34,875 nt of DNA from Candidatus Saccharibacteria bacterium UBA5170 (GCA_002413425.1 DHWY01000003.1:105197-140071), one strand, 5' to 3'. Positions 1 to 7,339 are shown, counted from the stretch's first letter. Translations and numbers: made by a program. The notes: generated from the sequence alone by a model not told the origin.

Positions 1-261
1 AATGGCCCCGACACCATTGAACTTGAAAAATATAAAGTGACGAATGTCAGAAGTTCAAGCGGCCATCGCTTAAAAAGGTATCTGATTGAAACCGATATTA
101 TTATCAGAGATAAGCGGTATACTGTGAACATAGGCCTGTCCGATCGGTCTGATATGCAACGAGAGGTCCTGATAGGAAGGCGCTTCCTGCGAGAGAACGG
201 CATACTGGTTGACGTGCGAATTAATCAAGGGTTAGACAATGATGGTGGAGAAAAAATATGA
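1..261 (+). CDS. RimB-like retropepsin-fold protease (partial, 5' end outside window)
   Basis: The frame is open from base 1 to the TGA at 259-261, so only the C-terminal 86 residues are present and the true start lies upstream. The block LSDRSDMQREVLIGRRFLRE followed by a hydrophobic VDV is the C-terminal signature of the 'ATP-dependent zinc protease' family (PF05618). That family has a retropepsin-like fold and includes Pseudomonas RimB. In that family RimB trims glutamate tails that RimK adds to ribosomal protein S6. The stop overlaps the start of the next gene, a RimK-type ligase, by ATGA, which supports coupled translation and a shared pathway. The catalytic aspartate would be in the missing part. 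The substrate here is inferred, not shown. Confidence 0.75.
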   Translation, partial: NGPDTIELEKYKVTNVRSSSGHRLKRYLIETDIIIRDKRYTVNIGLSDRSDMQREVLIGRRFLRENGILVDVRINQGLDNDGGEKI

Positions 262-1169
262 AAATAGCGATTCTGTCCAATGGACCTGGCAACTACTCGA
301 CGAAACGTCTCAAAGAAGAAGCGCTTAAGCGTGGCCACGAAGTGACGATTGTTAAATACCGCGACTGCTACGCGTCGATCGAACAAAATAACCCAACCGT
401 CAGCTATAAAGGCCAGGATCTGGTCAACTTTGACGCTATTATTCCTCGTATCGCCAGCAACATGACCCGTTATGGCACGGCCATTGTTCGTCAACTGGAA
501 ATGCAGGGTGTCTATAGCGTGTCGAGCTCGATTGCGATTAGTCGTTCCCGCGATAAATTGCGCAGCATGCAGCTATTGGCCAAGTCCGGCGTGGGAATTC
601 CGAAGACGGTTGTGTCGCGGAACACCACCGATATTGATGTCCTGCTCGAGCAACTCGGCGACATGCCAGTGATTATTAAGCTGGCCCGCGGTACCCACGG
701 TAACGGCGTCGTTCTGGCCGAAACGAAAAAAGCTGCTAAATCGGTGCTGCAAGCCTTCTATCTTAGCAATGATGACGGTACCAACATTCTGCTGCAAGAA
801 TTTATCAAAGAATCAGCCGGTACCGACATCCGTGCCTTTGTGGTCGGCAGCCGCGTCGTAGCGAGTATGAAGCGGCAGAGTCTGGACGACGATTTCCGTT
901 CGAACCTCCACAAGGGAGCCGAGGGGACGAGCATCAAGTTAACCGATGAGGAAAAGAAAATTGCCGTTAAGGCCGCTAAGGCCATGGGACTTAATATCGC
1001 CGGCGTCGACATGATGCGCAGTAATCGCGGACCGCTTATTCTCGAAGTGAATGCGAGTCCTGGCTTTGGTATCGAAAAAATCACTGGACGTGACGTCGCT
1101 GGAGCGATTATCGAGTACGTTGAATCAAATGCCAAACGTACCAACCGAAAAGACAAAGTCGGCGCTTAG
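258..1169 (+). CDS. rimK: RimK-family ATP-grasp alpha-L-glutamate ligase
   Basis: The 303-residue protein matches E. coli RimK (about 300 residues) in length and order. It has an N-terminal pre-ATP-grasp domain (about 1-95), then the ATP-grasp fold. Visible motifs are SRDKLRSMQLLAKSGVGIPK (about 97-116), the ATP-binding VIIKLARGTHGNGV, the acidic LLQEFI stretch, DIRAFVVG, and the metal-binding GVDMM with LILEVNASPGFGIEKITG near the C terminus. RimK adds glutamates to the C terminus of ribosomal protein S6, but relatives modify other peptides, so the substrate is uncertain. ATG 258-260 overlaps the stop of the upstream RimB-like protease gene. Adding and trimming enzymes as neighbours fits a reversible tail modification. 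Confidence 0.88.
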   Translation: MKIAILSNGPGNYSTKRLKEEALKRGHEVTIVKYRDCYASIEQNNPTVSYKGQDLVNFDAIIPRIASNMTRYGTAIVRQLEMQGVYSVSSSIAISRSRDKLRSMQLLAKSGVGIPKTVVSRNTTDIDVLLEQLGDMPVIIKLARGTHGNGVVLAETKKAAKSVLQAFYLSNDDGTNILLQEFIKESAGTDIRAFVVGSRVVASMKRQSLDDDFRSNLHKGAEGTSIKLTDEEKKIAVKAAKAMGLNIAGVDMMRSNRGPLILEVNASPGFGIEKITGRDVAGAIIEYVESNAKRTNRKDKVGA

Positions 1170-1178
1170 GAATCTTCC

Positions 1179-1187
1179 TGCTATAAT
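1179..1187 (+). promoter_or_regulatory. Extended -10 promoter (TGCTATAAT) before the DUF192 gene
   Basis: TGC precedes a consensus TATAAT at 1182-1187. The expected transcription start, about 7 nt downstream, falls on the ATG at 1195, which opens a nine-codon mini-ORF rather than the DUF192 gene itself. Confidence 0.6.
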
Positions 1188-1194
1188 AATGCTC

Positions 1195-1224
1195 ATGATA
1201 CGCGTCCGAGTATTATCTCTATGA
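1195..1224 (+). CDS. Nine-codon leader peptide candidate (uORF) coupled to the DUF192 gene
   Basis: ATG at 1195 opens a frame reading MIRVRVLSL and ends with TGA at 1222-1224. That stop overlaps the ATG (1221-1223) of the DUF192 gene as ATGA. The start lies 7 nt after the TATAAT box, the spacing seen at several other starts here without a ribosome binding site, so a leaderless mRNA would begin on this ATG. Ribosomes would then end exactly on the next start, allowing translational coupling. It is too short to judge by codon usage and could be chance. Confidence 0.4.
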   Translation: MIRVRVLSL

Positions 1225-1694
1225 ACTGGATTAAAAATAACAGTTCTTCATTGTTGATTACAGGCATAGTCGTACTCGTTGTGGCGGCTGCTGTGTCGCT
1301 GATTGTGGCGCAACTTCAACCGACAACGGTTCTTCATCTTGGTAATGGCGTGTTTGATGCTCGCATTGCTCAGACGCCGGCCTCGAGAGAAAAAGGGCTC
1401 AGCGGCGTCGCAGACTTAGGCCCTCAGCAGGCGCTAATTCTGGCGTTTCCCAGTGATGGGGTGTGGAAGATTTGGATGAAGAATATGAAGATACCGATTG
1501 ACATTGTCTGGCTCGATAAGGATAAAAAGGTAGTATTCAGCGAAAAAAACATTTCTGCCGATAACTCGACCATATTTGCTCCAGACTCACCAGCGCGCTA
1601 TGTCGTCGAGTTGTCGGTTGGAACGATTGAGAGTCAGCGCATACAGACGGGGAACACTGCAATTTTTTATATTAAACAGGAGGAGGTAAGATAA
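1221..1694 (+). CDS. DUF192 (UPF0127) family protein, membrane-anchored
   Basis: The product has 157 residues: one N-terminal transmembrane segment (about 10-31), then a DUF192 domain (PF02643, about 40-152). The domain shows ASREKGLSG, the hallmark WMKNM at 85-89, IDIVWLD at 93-99, and the closing VVELSVGTI. This orientation places the domain outside the cytoplasm. The biochemical role of DUF192 is not established. No good Shine-Dalgarno precedes the ATG. Translation may depend on the overlapping nine-codon uORF. A TATTAT 4 nt upstream of the start is a weaker alternative promoter box. The next gene follows after 1 nt. Confidence 0.85.
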   Translation: MNWIKNNSSSLLITGIVVLVVAAAVSLIVAQLQPTTVLHLGNGVFDARIAQTPASREKGLSGVADLGPQQALILAFPSDGVWKIWMKNMKIPIDIVWLDKDKKVVFSEKNISADNSTIFAPDSPARYVVELSVGTIESQRIQTGNTAIFYIKQEEVR

Positions 1695-1695
1695 C

Positions 1696-2181
1696 ATGAA
1701 CGTCGTACTTATTTTTGGGCTACTTGCACTCGCACTCTTTGGATCGGCGTTTGTGATGCGACGACGGTTTGGCTTATTGGGGCTTGCCCTTGCCGCTGGG
1801 TCTATCTTGAGTGGCCTTTGGGGCTATGATGCCGGGCTTGTCGTCAGTAGTCTAGGGATTTTTCCCTCCGGTCCACTCACGACGGCTGTCACCCTGGCTG
1901 CGATTGTATTGCTGCCTGCCGTTTTATTACTATTTCATGGCTATACTTACAAGAATATGGTCGGCCAGATCATTGGCGCTTTGTTATTTACCTTGCTGGC
2001 TTTGGCTTTCTTGGTCGAACCACTCGGCCATGCGCTGATACTCGAGGGGACTGGGGTAGACGTCTATACCTGGCTCGTCAATAACCGACAAATAATCATC
2101 GGTATCGGCATGGTTCTGGCCGTGGTTGACCTATTCTTTACCAAACCTGCCCACATGGCGGACAAGAGGAGCAAACATTGA
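1696..2181 (+). CDS. Small polytopic membrane protein, unknown function
   Basis: The 161-residue product has about five hydrophobic segments (roughly 3-20, 24-45, 60-80, 90-112 and 130-150) and a basic C-terminal tail ending KRSKH. No family is recognised. A strong Shine-Dalgarno, AGGAGGTAA, lies within the last codons of the DUF192 gene just upstream, so the two are co-translated and may act together at the membrane. The stop TGA overlaps the -35 box (TTGACA) of the tRNA-Lys promoter. Confidence 0.7.
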   Translation: MNVVLIFGLLALALFGSAFVMRRRFGLLGLALAAGSILSGLWGYDAGLVVSSLGIFPSGPLTTAVTLAAIVLLPAVLLLFHGYTYKNMVGQIIGALLFTLLALAFLVEPLGHALILEGTGVDVYTWLVNNRQIIIGIGMVLAVVDLFFTKPAHMADKRSKH

Positions 2182-2207
2182 CAAGCCACCCCTATAAGTG
2201 GTACATT
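2178..2207 (+). promoter_or_regulatory. Promoter of tRNA-Lys
   Basis: A consensus -35, TTGACA at 2178-2183, is followed 18 nt later by TACATT at 2202-2207. The tRNA begins 23 nt after the -10 box. The -35 includes the stop codon of the upstream gene. Confidence 0.5.
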
Positions 2208-2229
2208 TCTAGAGTTGTCTTAACAATTT

Positions 2230-2306
2230 GGGACCATAGCTCAGCTGGTTAGAGCACCTGCCTTTTAAGCAGGGTGTCGTGGGTTCAAGCCCCACTGGTC
2301 CCTCCA
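2230..2306 (+). tRNA. tRNA-Lys (anticodon TTT), CCA encoded
   Basis: A full cloverleaf is visible. The acceptor pairs GGGACCA with TGGTCCC. The D-arm is GCTC...GAGC. The anticodon stem CCTGC/GCAGG carries the loop CTTTTAA with anticodon TTT. The T-arm is GTGGG TTCAAGC CCCAC. The discriminator base is T, unlike the A usual in bacterial tRNA-Lys, and the CCA end is encoded. A terminator stem starts at the discriminator base. Confidence 0.95.
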
Positions 2307-2353
2307 AATAAAGAACATCCATTGATCGCTACCGTGGGTGTTTTTTATTTGGA
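2303..2353 (+). terminator. Rho-independent terminator fused to the tRNA-Lys 3' end
   Basis: A 19-bp stem pairs 2303-2321 with 2335-2353, with two G-T wobbles. Its 3' arm holds a run of T. The 5' arm starts with the discriminator and CCA of the tRNA, so the mature 3' end lies inside the stem. Confidence 0.85.
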
Positions 2354-2426
2354 AATGATTTTTTGCTTTTGCGTCACTATAATAAATAATTGCATTATGT
2401 TGTTAAGTTAGATATTATTCATAATA

Positions 2427-3155
2427 ATGAGCGAGTTAGCAGATTCAATTGGAGAAGCAGTCCGTAAGCGCGTTGTATCAGCAACATTGGCTACGTATCT
2501 ATTTTTTTGGTGCGTCTTCCATTGGGAGGCGATTTATACGACACTGTTCACGAGTCAGGACATAATTTATCAAAAATTTGGTATGTTAAAGAATGAGTAT
2601 ATTGACCACTATTTTTTTAGTTGGGATGGTTGGATAACGATTTTTAAGTATATTATTCCAGCAATACTGACATTTATTTTCATATGGTTAGTACCAAAAT
2701 ATATACTCATTCACGCCTATAGGCAGGAACAGAGGCATAAAGTTGATAGGCGTCGAGTTAAGCTTGAGGAAGAAGAAAATCTTGAGGCAAAAAAAGAACA
2801 GTTAGCCATTCAGTCTAAGAAAACGCTTAAGGCAGAAATAGATACTTCGAAAACCGAGCAAAAAGCTGCATCGCAAGACCCAACGATTATTTGGCAAAGA
2901 GAATATGATAAATTCAAAAAGAGTGGACTCGCAAATATTTTACCCGACATAGCTGAAGCAGTTTATAGGGGTGACGGTTTGGTTAGAAAACACTACGATG
3001 AAGATGCGAGCGAATGGATCGGTATAAACCTATCCAAGGATGCAATAGCTATTTCTCATACAAATGACTTAATAGTCATAAATAATGGAATAATCTCACT
3101 CACGGAAAAAGGAAAATATTTTTTAAACCAGAGTTACGTAGATAAGCTGTTCTAG
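2427..3155 (+). CDS. Unknown membrane protein with coiled coil; AT-rich, possibly acquired
   Basis: The 242-residue product has two transmembrane segments (about 18-36 and 70-95) rich in Trp and Phe. A charged Lys/Glu-rich coiled coil follows (about 98-145), then a soluble C-terminal domain (about 150-242) whose last strands and helix resemble a small winged-helix or reader fold. No family is recognised. The gene is clearly more AT-rich than its neighbours and sits just behind tRNA-Lys, a usual landing site for foreign DNA, so horizontal gain is plausible. No Shine-Dalgarno precedes the ATG. TATTAT at 2413-2418 (8 nt gap) or TATAAT at 2378-2383 could be the -10 box. Confidence 0.6.
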   Translation: MSELADSIGEAVRKRVVSATLATYLFFWCVFHWEAIYTTLFTSQDIIYQKFGMLKNEYIDHYFFSWDGWITIFKYIIPAILTFIFIWLVPKYILIHAYRQEQRHKVDRRRVKLEEEENLEAKKEQLAIQSKKTLKAEIDTSKTEQKAASQDPTIIWQREYDKFKKSGLANILPDIAEAVYRGDGLVRKHYDEDASEWIGINLSKDAIAISHTNDLIVINNGIISLTEKGKYFLNQSYVDKLF

Positions 3156-3299
3156 ATTATTTATATAATGTAGTTCATGATGCAGTATTTAGCATATTTC
3201 TTGGGGCATATCCACTTACCTCAGGTAGCTTATATGCTATGCTCTAATTTCGTCAATCAACGGCTGTCTAATAGCCTAGCCTTAAAGCCATATACTGTC

Positions 3300-3308
3300 T
3301 GCTATAAT
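3300..3308 (+). promoter_or_regulatory. Extended -10 promoter of yebC
   Basis: TGC-TATAAT, with the TATAAT at 3303-3308, lies 39 nt before the yebC start. The gene also has a Shine-Dalgarno (AAGGGAG), so this is a conventional leadered mRNA. Confidence 0.6.
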
Positions 3309-3347
3309 AGGTATAAATCACGAACACTTAGTTAAGGGAGAATCCTT

Positions 3348-4073
3348 ATGTCAGGACACAGTAAATGGTCAACAATCAAGCGAGAAAAAGGCGCCAAAGA
3401 CGCCAAGCGTGGGGCTATCTTTACTCGAATTGGTAATCAAATCGCCATTGCGGCTCGCAGTGGTATCGATCCGACCATGAACTCGGTCCTGGCGATGGCG
3501 ATTGAAAGTGCCAAGCAGGCTAACATGCCGGCCGCCAATATTCAGCGCGCCATTGACCGGGTGGCTGATAAAAATGCCGCCGTCTTGGAAGAGCTAACCT
3601 ACGAGGCGATGGGGCCTGGTGGCGTCGGTATTATTATCGAGACCGCGACCGATAACAAAAATCGCACCTTTCCCGAAGTTAAGTCGACGCTGACGAAACA
3701 CGGTGGACACGTGGCCGATGCCGGTAGTGTGATGTTCCAATTTTCCCGTAAGGGTGTCATTGAGGTTGCCGAGACCGGTGAAGATACGCTGCTGACGATT
3801 CTTGACGCCGGGGCCGAGGATGCCGTCGAAGAAGATGGCGACATTATTGTCTATACTGACCAAAAAGAATTGGCCAAGGTGCGTCAAGCGCTGATTAGCG
3901 CCGGGCTGACGATACGGTCGGCCGAGCTACAATACGTGCCCAACTCGCTTGTCGTGGTTGATAATCCGGAAGTGGCCGCCAAGATTCTTAAATTACTCGA
4001 TTTACTCGACGACATCGATGATGTGGTCAATATCCATACCAATGCGGACATAACGGCAGAACTACCTGAATAA
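3348..4073 (+). CDS. yebC: YebC/PmpR-family (TACO1) protein
   Basis: At 241 residues this is a typical YebC. It opens with the family hallmark SGHSKWSTIKREKGAKDAKR. A central segment with GPGGVGIIIE and TDNKNRT follows, then the acidic C-terminal part with FQFSRKGVI. Family members have been described both as transcription regulators and, more recently, as factors that help ribosomes through difficult (proline-rich) stretches. A clear Shine-Dalgarno, AAGGGAG, sits 8 nt before the ATG. It lies upstream of ruvC, ruvA and ruvB, the common bacterial order yebC-ruvCAB. Here ruvC and ruvA each seem to have their own promoter box. Confidence 0.95.
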   Translation: MSGHSKWSTIKREKGAKDAKRGAIFTRIGNQIAIAARSGIDPTMNSVLAMAIESAKQANMPAANIQRAIDRVADKNAAVLEELTYEAMGPGGVGIIIETATDNKNRTFPEVKSTLTKHGGHVADAGSVMFQFSRKGVIEVAETGEDTLLTILDAGAEDAVEEDGDIIVYTDQKELAKVRQALISAGLTIRSAELQYVPNSLVVVDNPEVAAKILKLLDLLDDIDDVVNIHTNADITAELPE

Positions 4074-4079
4074 ATAGTT

Positions 4080-4085
4080 TACACT
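4080..4085 (+). promoter_or_regulatory. Putative leaderless -10 box of ruvC
   Basis: TACACT lies 6 nt upstream of the ruvC ATG. No Shine-Dalgarno is present between yebC and ruvC. The box is a weaker match than the TATAAT boxes elsewhere in the window. Confidence 0.35.
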
Positions 4086-4091
4086 AAGATT

Positions 4092-4565
4092 ATGAAAATT
4101 ATTGGTATCGACCCCGGCACTGGCATTTTGGGCTTTGGGGTGATTGAAGTTATCAAAGGTAAGATGAAGCTGGTTGATGCTGGCGTCATCACTACGCCAG
4201 CGCATACGCCCCATGAAGAACGCCTAGAAGATATCTTTGATAGTCTGACGGCTATCATTGCCGAGACGAAGCCGGATGTGATGTCGATTGAAAAATTGTT
4301 TTTTTCTCAAAATGTTACGACGGCCATGACCGTATCTCAGGCCCGAGGCGTGGCCATCTTGGCAGGACGCAAGGGCGGTATGTCGATTGCCGAATACACA
4401 CCGCTTCAGATCAAACAGACTGTGACGGGGTATGGCAAGGCCGATAAAAAGCAGGTTCAGGAAATGGTGCGGATGCAACTAGGGCTGGCTGAAGTGCCAA
4501 AACCAGACGACTGTGCCGACGCCCTGGCGGCGGCGATTACTCATTCGCTAATGACTCGGGTATAA
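4092..4565 (+). CDS. ruvC: Holliday junction resolvase RuvC
   Basis: The 157-residue protein has the RNase H-like fold of RuvC with all four catalytic acidic residues in place. These are Asp7 in IGIDPGTGILGFG, Glu67 in SIEKLFFSQN, and Asp140 and Asp143 in the C-terminal block PDDCADALAAAITH. The DNA-binding segment GYGKADKKQVQ is also clear. RuvC cuts four-way junctions after RuvAB branch migration. Length is slightly below E. coli RuvC (173). The stop codon TAA lies inside the TATAAT box that serves ruvA, so the end of ruvC doubles as promoter sequence. Confidence 0.97.
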   Translation: MKIIGIDPGTGILGFGVIEVIKGKMKLVDAGVITTPAHTPHEERLEDIFDSLTAIIAETKPDVMSIEKLFFSQNVTTAMTVSQARGVAILAGRKGGMSIAEYTPLQIKQTVTGYGKADKKQVQEMVRMQLGLAEVPKPDDCADALAAAITHSLMTRV

Positions 4566-4566
4566 T
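4561..4566 (+). promoter_or_regulatory. Leaderless -10 box of ruvA
   Basis: TATAAT ends 6 nt before the ruvA ATG and contains the ruvC stop codon. There is no Shine-Dalgarno, and the expected transcription start coincides with the ATG. No good -35 is visible. Confidence 0.55.
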
Positions 4567-4572
4567 AGATTT

Positions 4573-5148
4573 ATGATTGCGCATGTTTCTGGAGTTGTAG
4601 CTGAAAAATTTGGTTCAGCAGTGATTGTTGATGTTCAAGGTATTGGCTATGAAGTGCAGGTTGCTGCCGGTGACTTTGACGTCTCACTTCTCGGCGCGCC
4701 AGTGAAGTTTCATACCTATCATCACATCCGCGAACAGTCGCAAGAACTATTCGGCTTCAGTACCCTCGCCGCCAAGAAATTATTCGAACTGCTCATAACC
4801 GTTCAAGGAGTGGGGCCAAAAGCTGCCTTGGCGATTCTGTCGCTGGGTGACAGCGAACAAGTCCGCAACGCGATTGCCAATAACGACAGCGCCTATATTA
4901 CCCAGGCCAGTGGCGTCGGCAAGCGTATTGCCGAACGGGTGATTGTCGATCTGGCCGATAAGGTCGGCCTGGCGGTTCAAATTACTCGCGGTGGGGGGTC
5001 AGTCAGCTCTTTGATGGATGATGAAGCCCTTGAAGCCTTGATTGCCCTTGGTTACAGCTTGGCCGATGCCAGCAAGGCCCTGGCGAACGTTCCTGACGAC
5101 CTCTCGACCGCCGCCCGCGTCACTCAGGCGCTGAAAGGGGACTCGTAA
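4573..5148 (+). CDS. ruvA: Holliday junction branch migration protein RuvA
   Basis: The 191-residue product has the usual three parts. An OB-fold domain (about 1-63) includes VDVQGIGYEV and the FHTYHHIREQSQELFGF block. Tandem helix-hairpin-helix motifs follow (LLITVQGVGPKAALAIL and ITQASGVGKRIAERVI). A small C-terminal domain III (about 140-191), with ALEALIALGYSLADASKAL, would contact RuvB. RuvA tetramers hold the junction for the RuvB motor. The ATG has no Shine-Dalgarno and lies 6 nt behind a TATAAT. The stop overlaps the ruvB start as TAATG, so ruvA and ruvB are co-translated. Confidence 0.96.
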   Translation: MIAHVSGVVAEKFGSAVIVDVQGIGYEVQVAAGDFDVSLLGAPVKFHTYHHIREQSQELFGFSTLAAKKLFELLITVQGVGPKAALAILSLGDSEQVRNAIANNDSAYITQASGVGKRIAERVIVDLADKVGLAVQITRGGGSVSSLMDDEALEALIALGYSLADASKALANVPDDLSTAARVTQALKGDS

Positions 5149-6173
5149 TGGCGATTGAACGAATTATCGATACCAGCCTTCACAGCGACGATGCCGAAGA
5201 GGTGATTGAAATAACCTTGCGACCAACGACCTTTGCCGATTATGTCGGGCAAGATCATCTTAAAAAGAATCTAAAATTGGCAATCGATGCTGCCAAAATA
5301 CGCTCCGAGCCAATCGACCACGTTCTGCTGTACGGGGCACCGGGATTAGGCAAAACTACCATGGCCAGCGTCATCGCCAATGAAACCGGTACCAACATCC
5401 GTATTACTAGCGGCCCTGCCATCGAGCGAGCCGGCGACCTGGCCAGTATCTTAACCAATCTCAACGATGGTGACATTTTATTTATCGACGAAATTCACCG
5501 TTTGGGACGCACCGTCGAGGAAGTTCTATATAGTGCGATGGAAGACTTTAAACTCGACATTATGATCGGCAAAGGACCAGCGGCCCGTAGTGTTCGGCTT
5601 GATCTCCCGAAGTTTACGGTGATTGGTGCCACTACTCGAACCGGTGCTTTGTCGGCGCCACTGCGTGACCGATTTGGTTTGATTCATCGCTTGGAATTTT
5701 ATAAACCAGCCGAAATTACTCAAATTATTGTCAGGGCAGCCAATATTTTGGGAAGCAAAATTCATCCTGAAGCTGCCCAATTGTTATCAACCCGGGCTCG
5801 CCTAACACCGCGCATTGCCAATCGGTTACTGAAGCGGGTTCGTGACTATGCCGACGTCAACGGCGACGGCATTATCGACGTCCCGATTACCAAAGCCGCG
5901 CTAGCCTTGCTTGAAATTGACGAGCTGGGACTTGATCCGGGCGACCGCAACCTCCTTGTTAGCATGATTGATAACTACGGGAGTAATCCAGTCGGTCTTA
6001 ATACGATTGCCGCCTTGACCGGAGATGAAGCCACGACTATCGAAGATTTCTATGAACCGTATTTACTCCAAATCGGCTTTATCGAACGGACACCACGGGG
6101 ACGTCGCGTCACAGCCAAAGGCTACAAGCATGTCGGCAAAAAGAACAGTGAAATACAGGAAAAATTGATATAA
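5148..6173 (+). CDS. ruvB: Holliday junction DNA helicase RuvB
   Basis: The 341-residue AAA+ motor matches the family length (about 335). It shows the N-terminal RPTTFADYVGQDHLKKNL, Walker A GAPGLGKTT (about 63-71), Walker B LFIDEIHR, sensor 1 with GATTRTGALSAPLRDRFG carrying the arginine finger region, and the winged-helix DNA-binding tail ending near GFIERTPRGR. It forms hexameric rings that pump DNA through the RuvA-junction complex. The ATG overlaps the ruvA stop by one base. The stop TAA at 6171-6173 lies inside the TATAAT box of the next gene. Confidence 0.97.
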   Translation: MAIERIIDTSLHSDDAEEVIEITLRPTTFADYVGQDHLKKNLKLAIDAAKIRSEPIDHVLLYGAPGLGKTTMASVIANETGTNIRITSGPAIERAGDLASILTNLNDGDILFIDEIHRLGRTVEEVLYSAMEDFKLDIMIGKGPAARSVRLDLPKFTVIGATTRTGALSAPLRDRFGLIHRLEFYKPAEITQIIVRAANILGSKIHPEAAQLLSTRARLTPRIANRLLKRVRDYADVNGDGIIDVPITKAALALLEIDELGLDPGDRNLLVSMIDNYGSNPVGLNTIAALTGDEATTIEDFYEPYLLQIGFIERTPRGRRVTAKGYKHVGKKNSEIQEKLI

Positions 6174-6174
6174 T
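6166..6174 (+). promoter_or_regulatory. Leaderless extended -10 promoter of the PH-domain gene
   Basis: TGA-TATAAT, with the TATAAT at 6169-6174, includes the ruvB stop codon. It ends 7 nt before the ATG at 6182. The spacer AGCAGGT could act as a weak ribosome site, but the expected start of transcription is at the ATG itself. Confidence 0.5.
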
Positions 6175-6181
6175 AGCAGGT

Positions 6182-6943
6182 ATGGAACCAGACCAACTAC
6201 CCACCGAAGAATATACTCATCCAGTTGCCTATGACGCCGAGGGTCAACCGTTATATGCACATCCACCTGTTGCCCAGGCCCAGCCCACCGCTTATACTCA
6301 GCCACAAGTTGTTCATATGTCACGTCCAGTGGATCCAGTTAAGCAGGAAGTCAGTCTTGAAGTAAAATTAAAACACGATAAATCAAAACAACTCTATCCG
6401 ACGCTTAACCTCAGTGAAAGCGAGTATATTATTACTGCCGTTCAGCGCCACCCAATAGGGTTATTTATTCCGTTGGTGATTGGTGTACTACTGGTATCGT
6501 TGGCGCTATCGCTATTATTTAATTATGATATCTTCGTGCAGATGTTTCAGCTGACTGGGGCGGCCGCTAATCCGTTAATGGCCACGATACCTATATTACT
6601 TTTTGTCCTACTTGTCTCGATTAGCGTGTACATTGCCTATTACGTGTATGTCAGCAATAAGTTATTTCTGACTAACGAAAGTGTTATTCAAGAAATTCAG
6701 TTGAGTCTATTCTCACACCGTGAACAAACGGTGAGTTTAGCTAATATCGAGGACGCCAGTTATGAGCAGCACGGAATTATTCAACAACTTTTTAATTATG
6801 GCTCGATCCGTCTCAGCACAGAAGGTGACGAGACGACGTATCACTTTTCGTACGTCGCGAACGCTGAGCAGCATATCGCCACGCTCAACAACGCGGTTGA
6901 AGCTTTTAAAAATGGCCGTCCAGTCAGTGGCAGCGACAACTAG
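6182..6943 (+). CDS. Membrane protein with bacterial PH-like (bPH2) domain
   Basis: The 253-residue product has three parts. A Pro/Tyr/Gln-rich cytoplasmic N-terminus (about 1-55) looks disordered. Two transmembrane segments follow (about 93-115 and 132-157). The C-terminal bPH2-type domain (about 158-236) has VSNKLFLTNESVIQ and a repeated strand pattern through NIEDASYEQHGIIQQLFNYG. Such bPH2 proteins (YdbS/YdbT-like) are common in Gram-positive and CPR membranes, but their function is poorly defined. The gene ends immediately against the convergent pilin-like gene, where TAGCTA supplies a stop codon for each strand. Confidence 0.75.
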   Translation: MEPDQLPTEEYTHPVAYDAEGQPLYAHPPVAQAQPTAYTQPQVVHMSRPVDPVKQEVSLEVKLKHDKSKQLYPTLNLSESEYIITAVQRHPIGLFIPLVIGVLLVSLALSLLFNYDIFVQMFQLTGAAANPLMATIPILLFVLLVSISVYIAYYVYVSNKLFLTNESVIQEIQLSLFSHREQTVSLANIEDASYEQHGIIQQLFNYGSIRLSTEGDETTYHFSYVANAEQHIATLNNAVEAFKNGRPVSGSDN

Positions 6944-7339
6944 CTATTGATTTTTGCTCTCTTTGATAAAATCGGCTTCATTCTCGAGCGTGGTGCGCAA
7001 GGTATAGCTTTTGCATTTATTGTCAGTGCAATTGACGGGCTCATATCTATAATTACTCTCAGGTTCACCAAGCTTGATACCAGTTGGGTCGGTAAATAGG
7101 GCAGGCTCAACAGAGGGTAGGTTTGTCTGATTGATTGTCGTAGGGTAGTAGCTATTCGTTTTATAAAATACTTCTTCCAAACTGTAATACATCGCATTGA
7201 TAGCAGTTTTACGCTGTTGGTCGTGCGCGGCAATTTGGATGTTTCCTTTTTGCATAAAGAATAACAGGCCGGCTGTTCCCAGCACAAGGACGACAACCAG
7301 CAGCTCAATAACCGTAAATCCATCGGTACGTTTAATCAT
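6944..7339 (-). CDS. Type IV pilin-like (prepilin) protein
   Basis: The start is taken at 7339, giving 131 residues, because the open frame extending to 7597 runs into recA. MIKRTDG is followed by the prepilin peptidase site G|FTVIELLVVVLVLG with the conserved Glu at +5. This hydrophobic helix anchors the protein or packs it in a pilus. The rest is a soluble domain (about 45-131) with two cysteines (NCTDNKC) that could form a disulfide. It is likely a major or minor pilin, or a pseudopilin, processed by a PilD peptidase not found in this window. A TATAAT lies 7 nt before the ATG and no Shine-Dalgarno is present. Confidence 0.82.
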   Translation of the reverse strand: MIKRTDGFTVIELLVVVLVLGTAGLLFFMQKGNIQIAAHDQQRKTAINAMYYSLEEVFYKTNSYYPTTINQTNLPSVEPALFTDPTGIKLGEPESNYRYEPVNCTDNKCKSYTLRTTLENEADFIKESKNQ

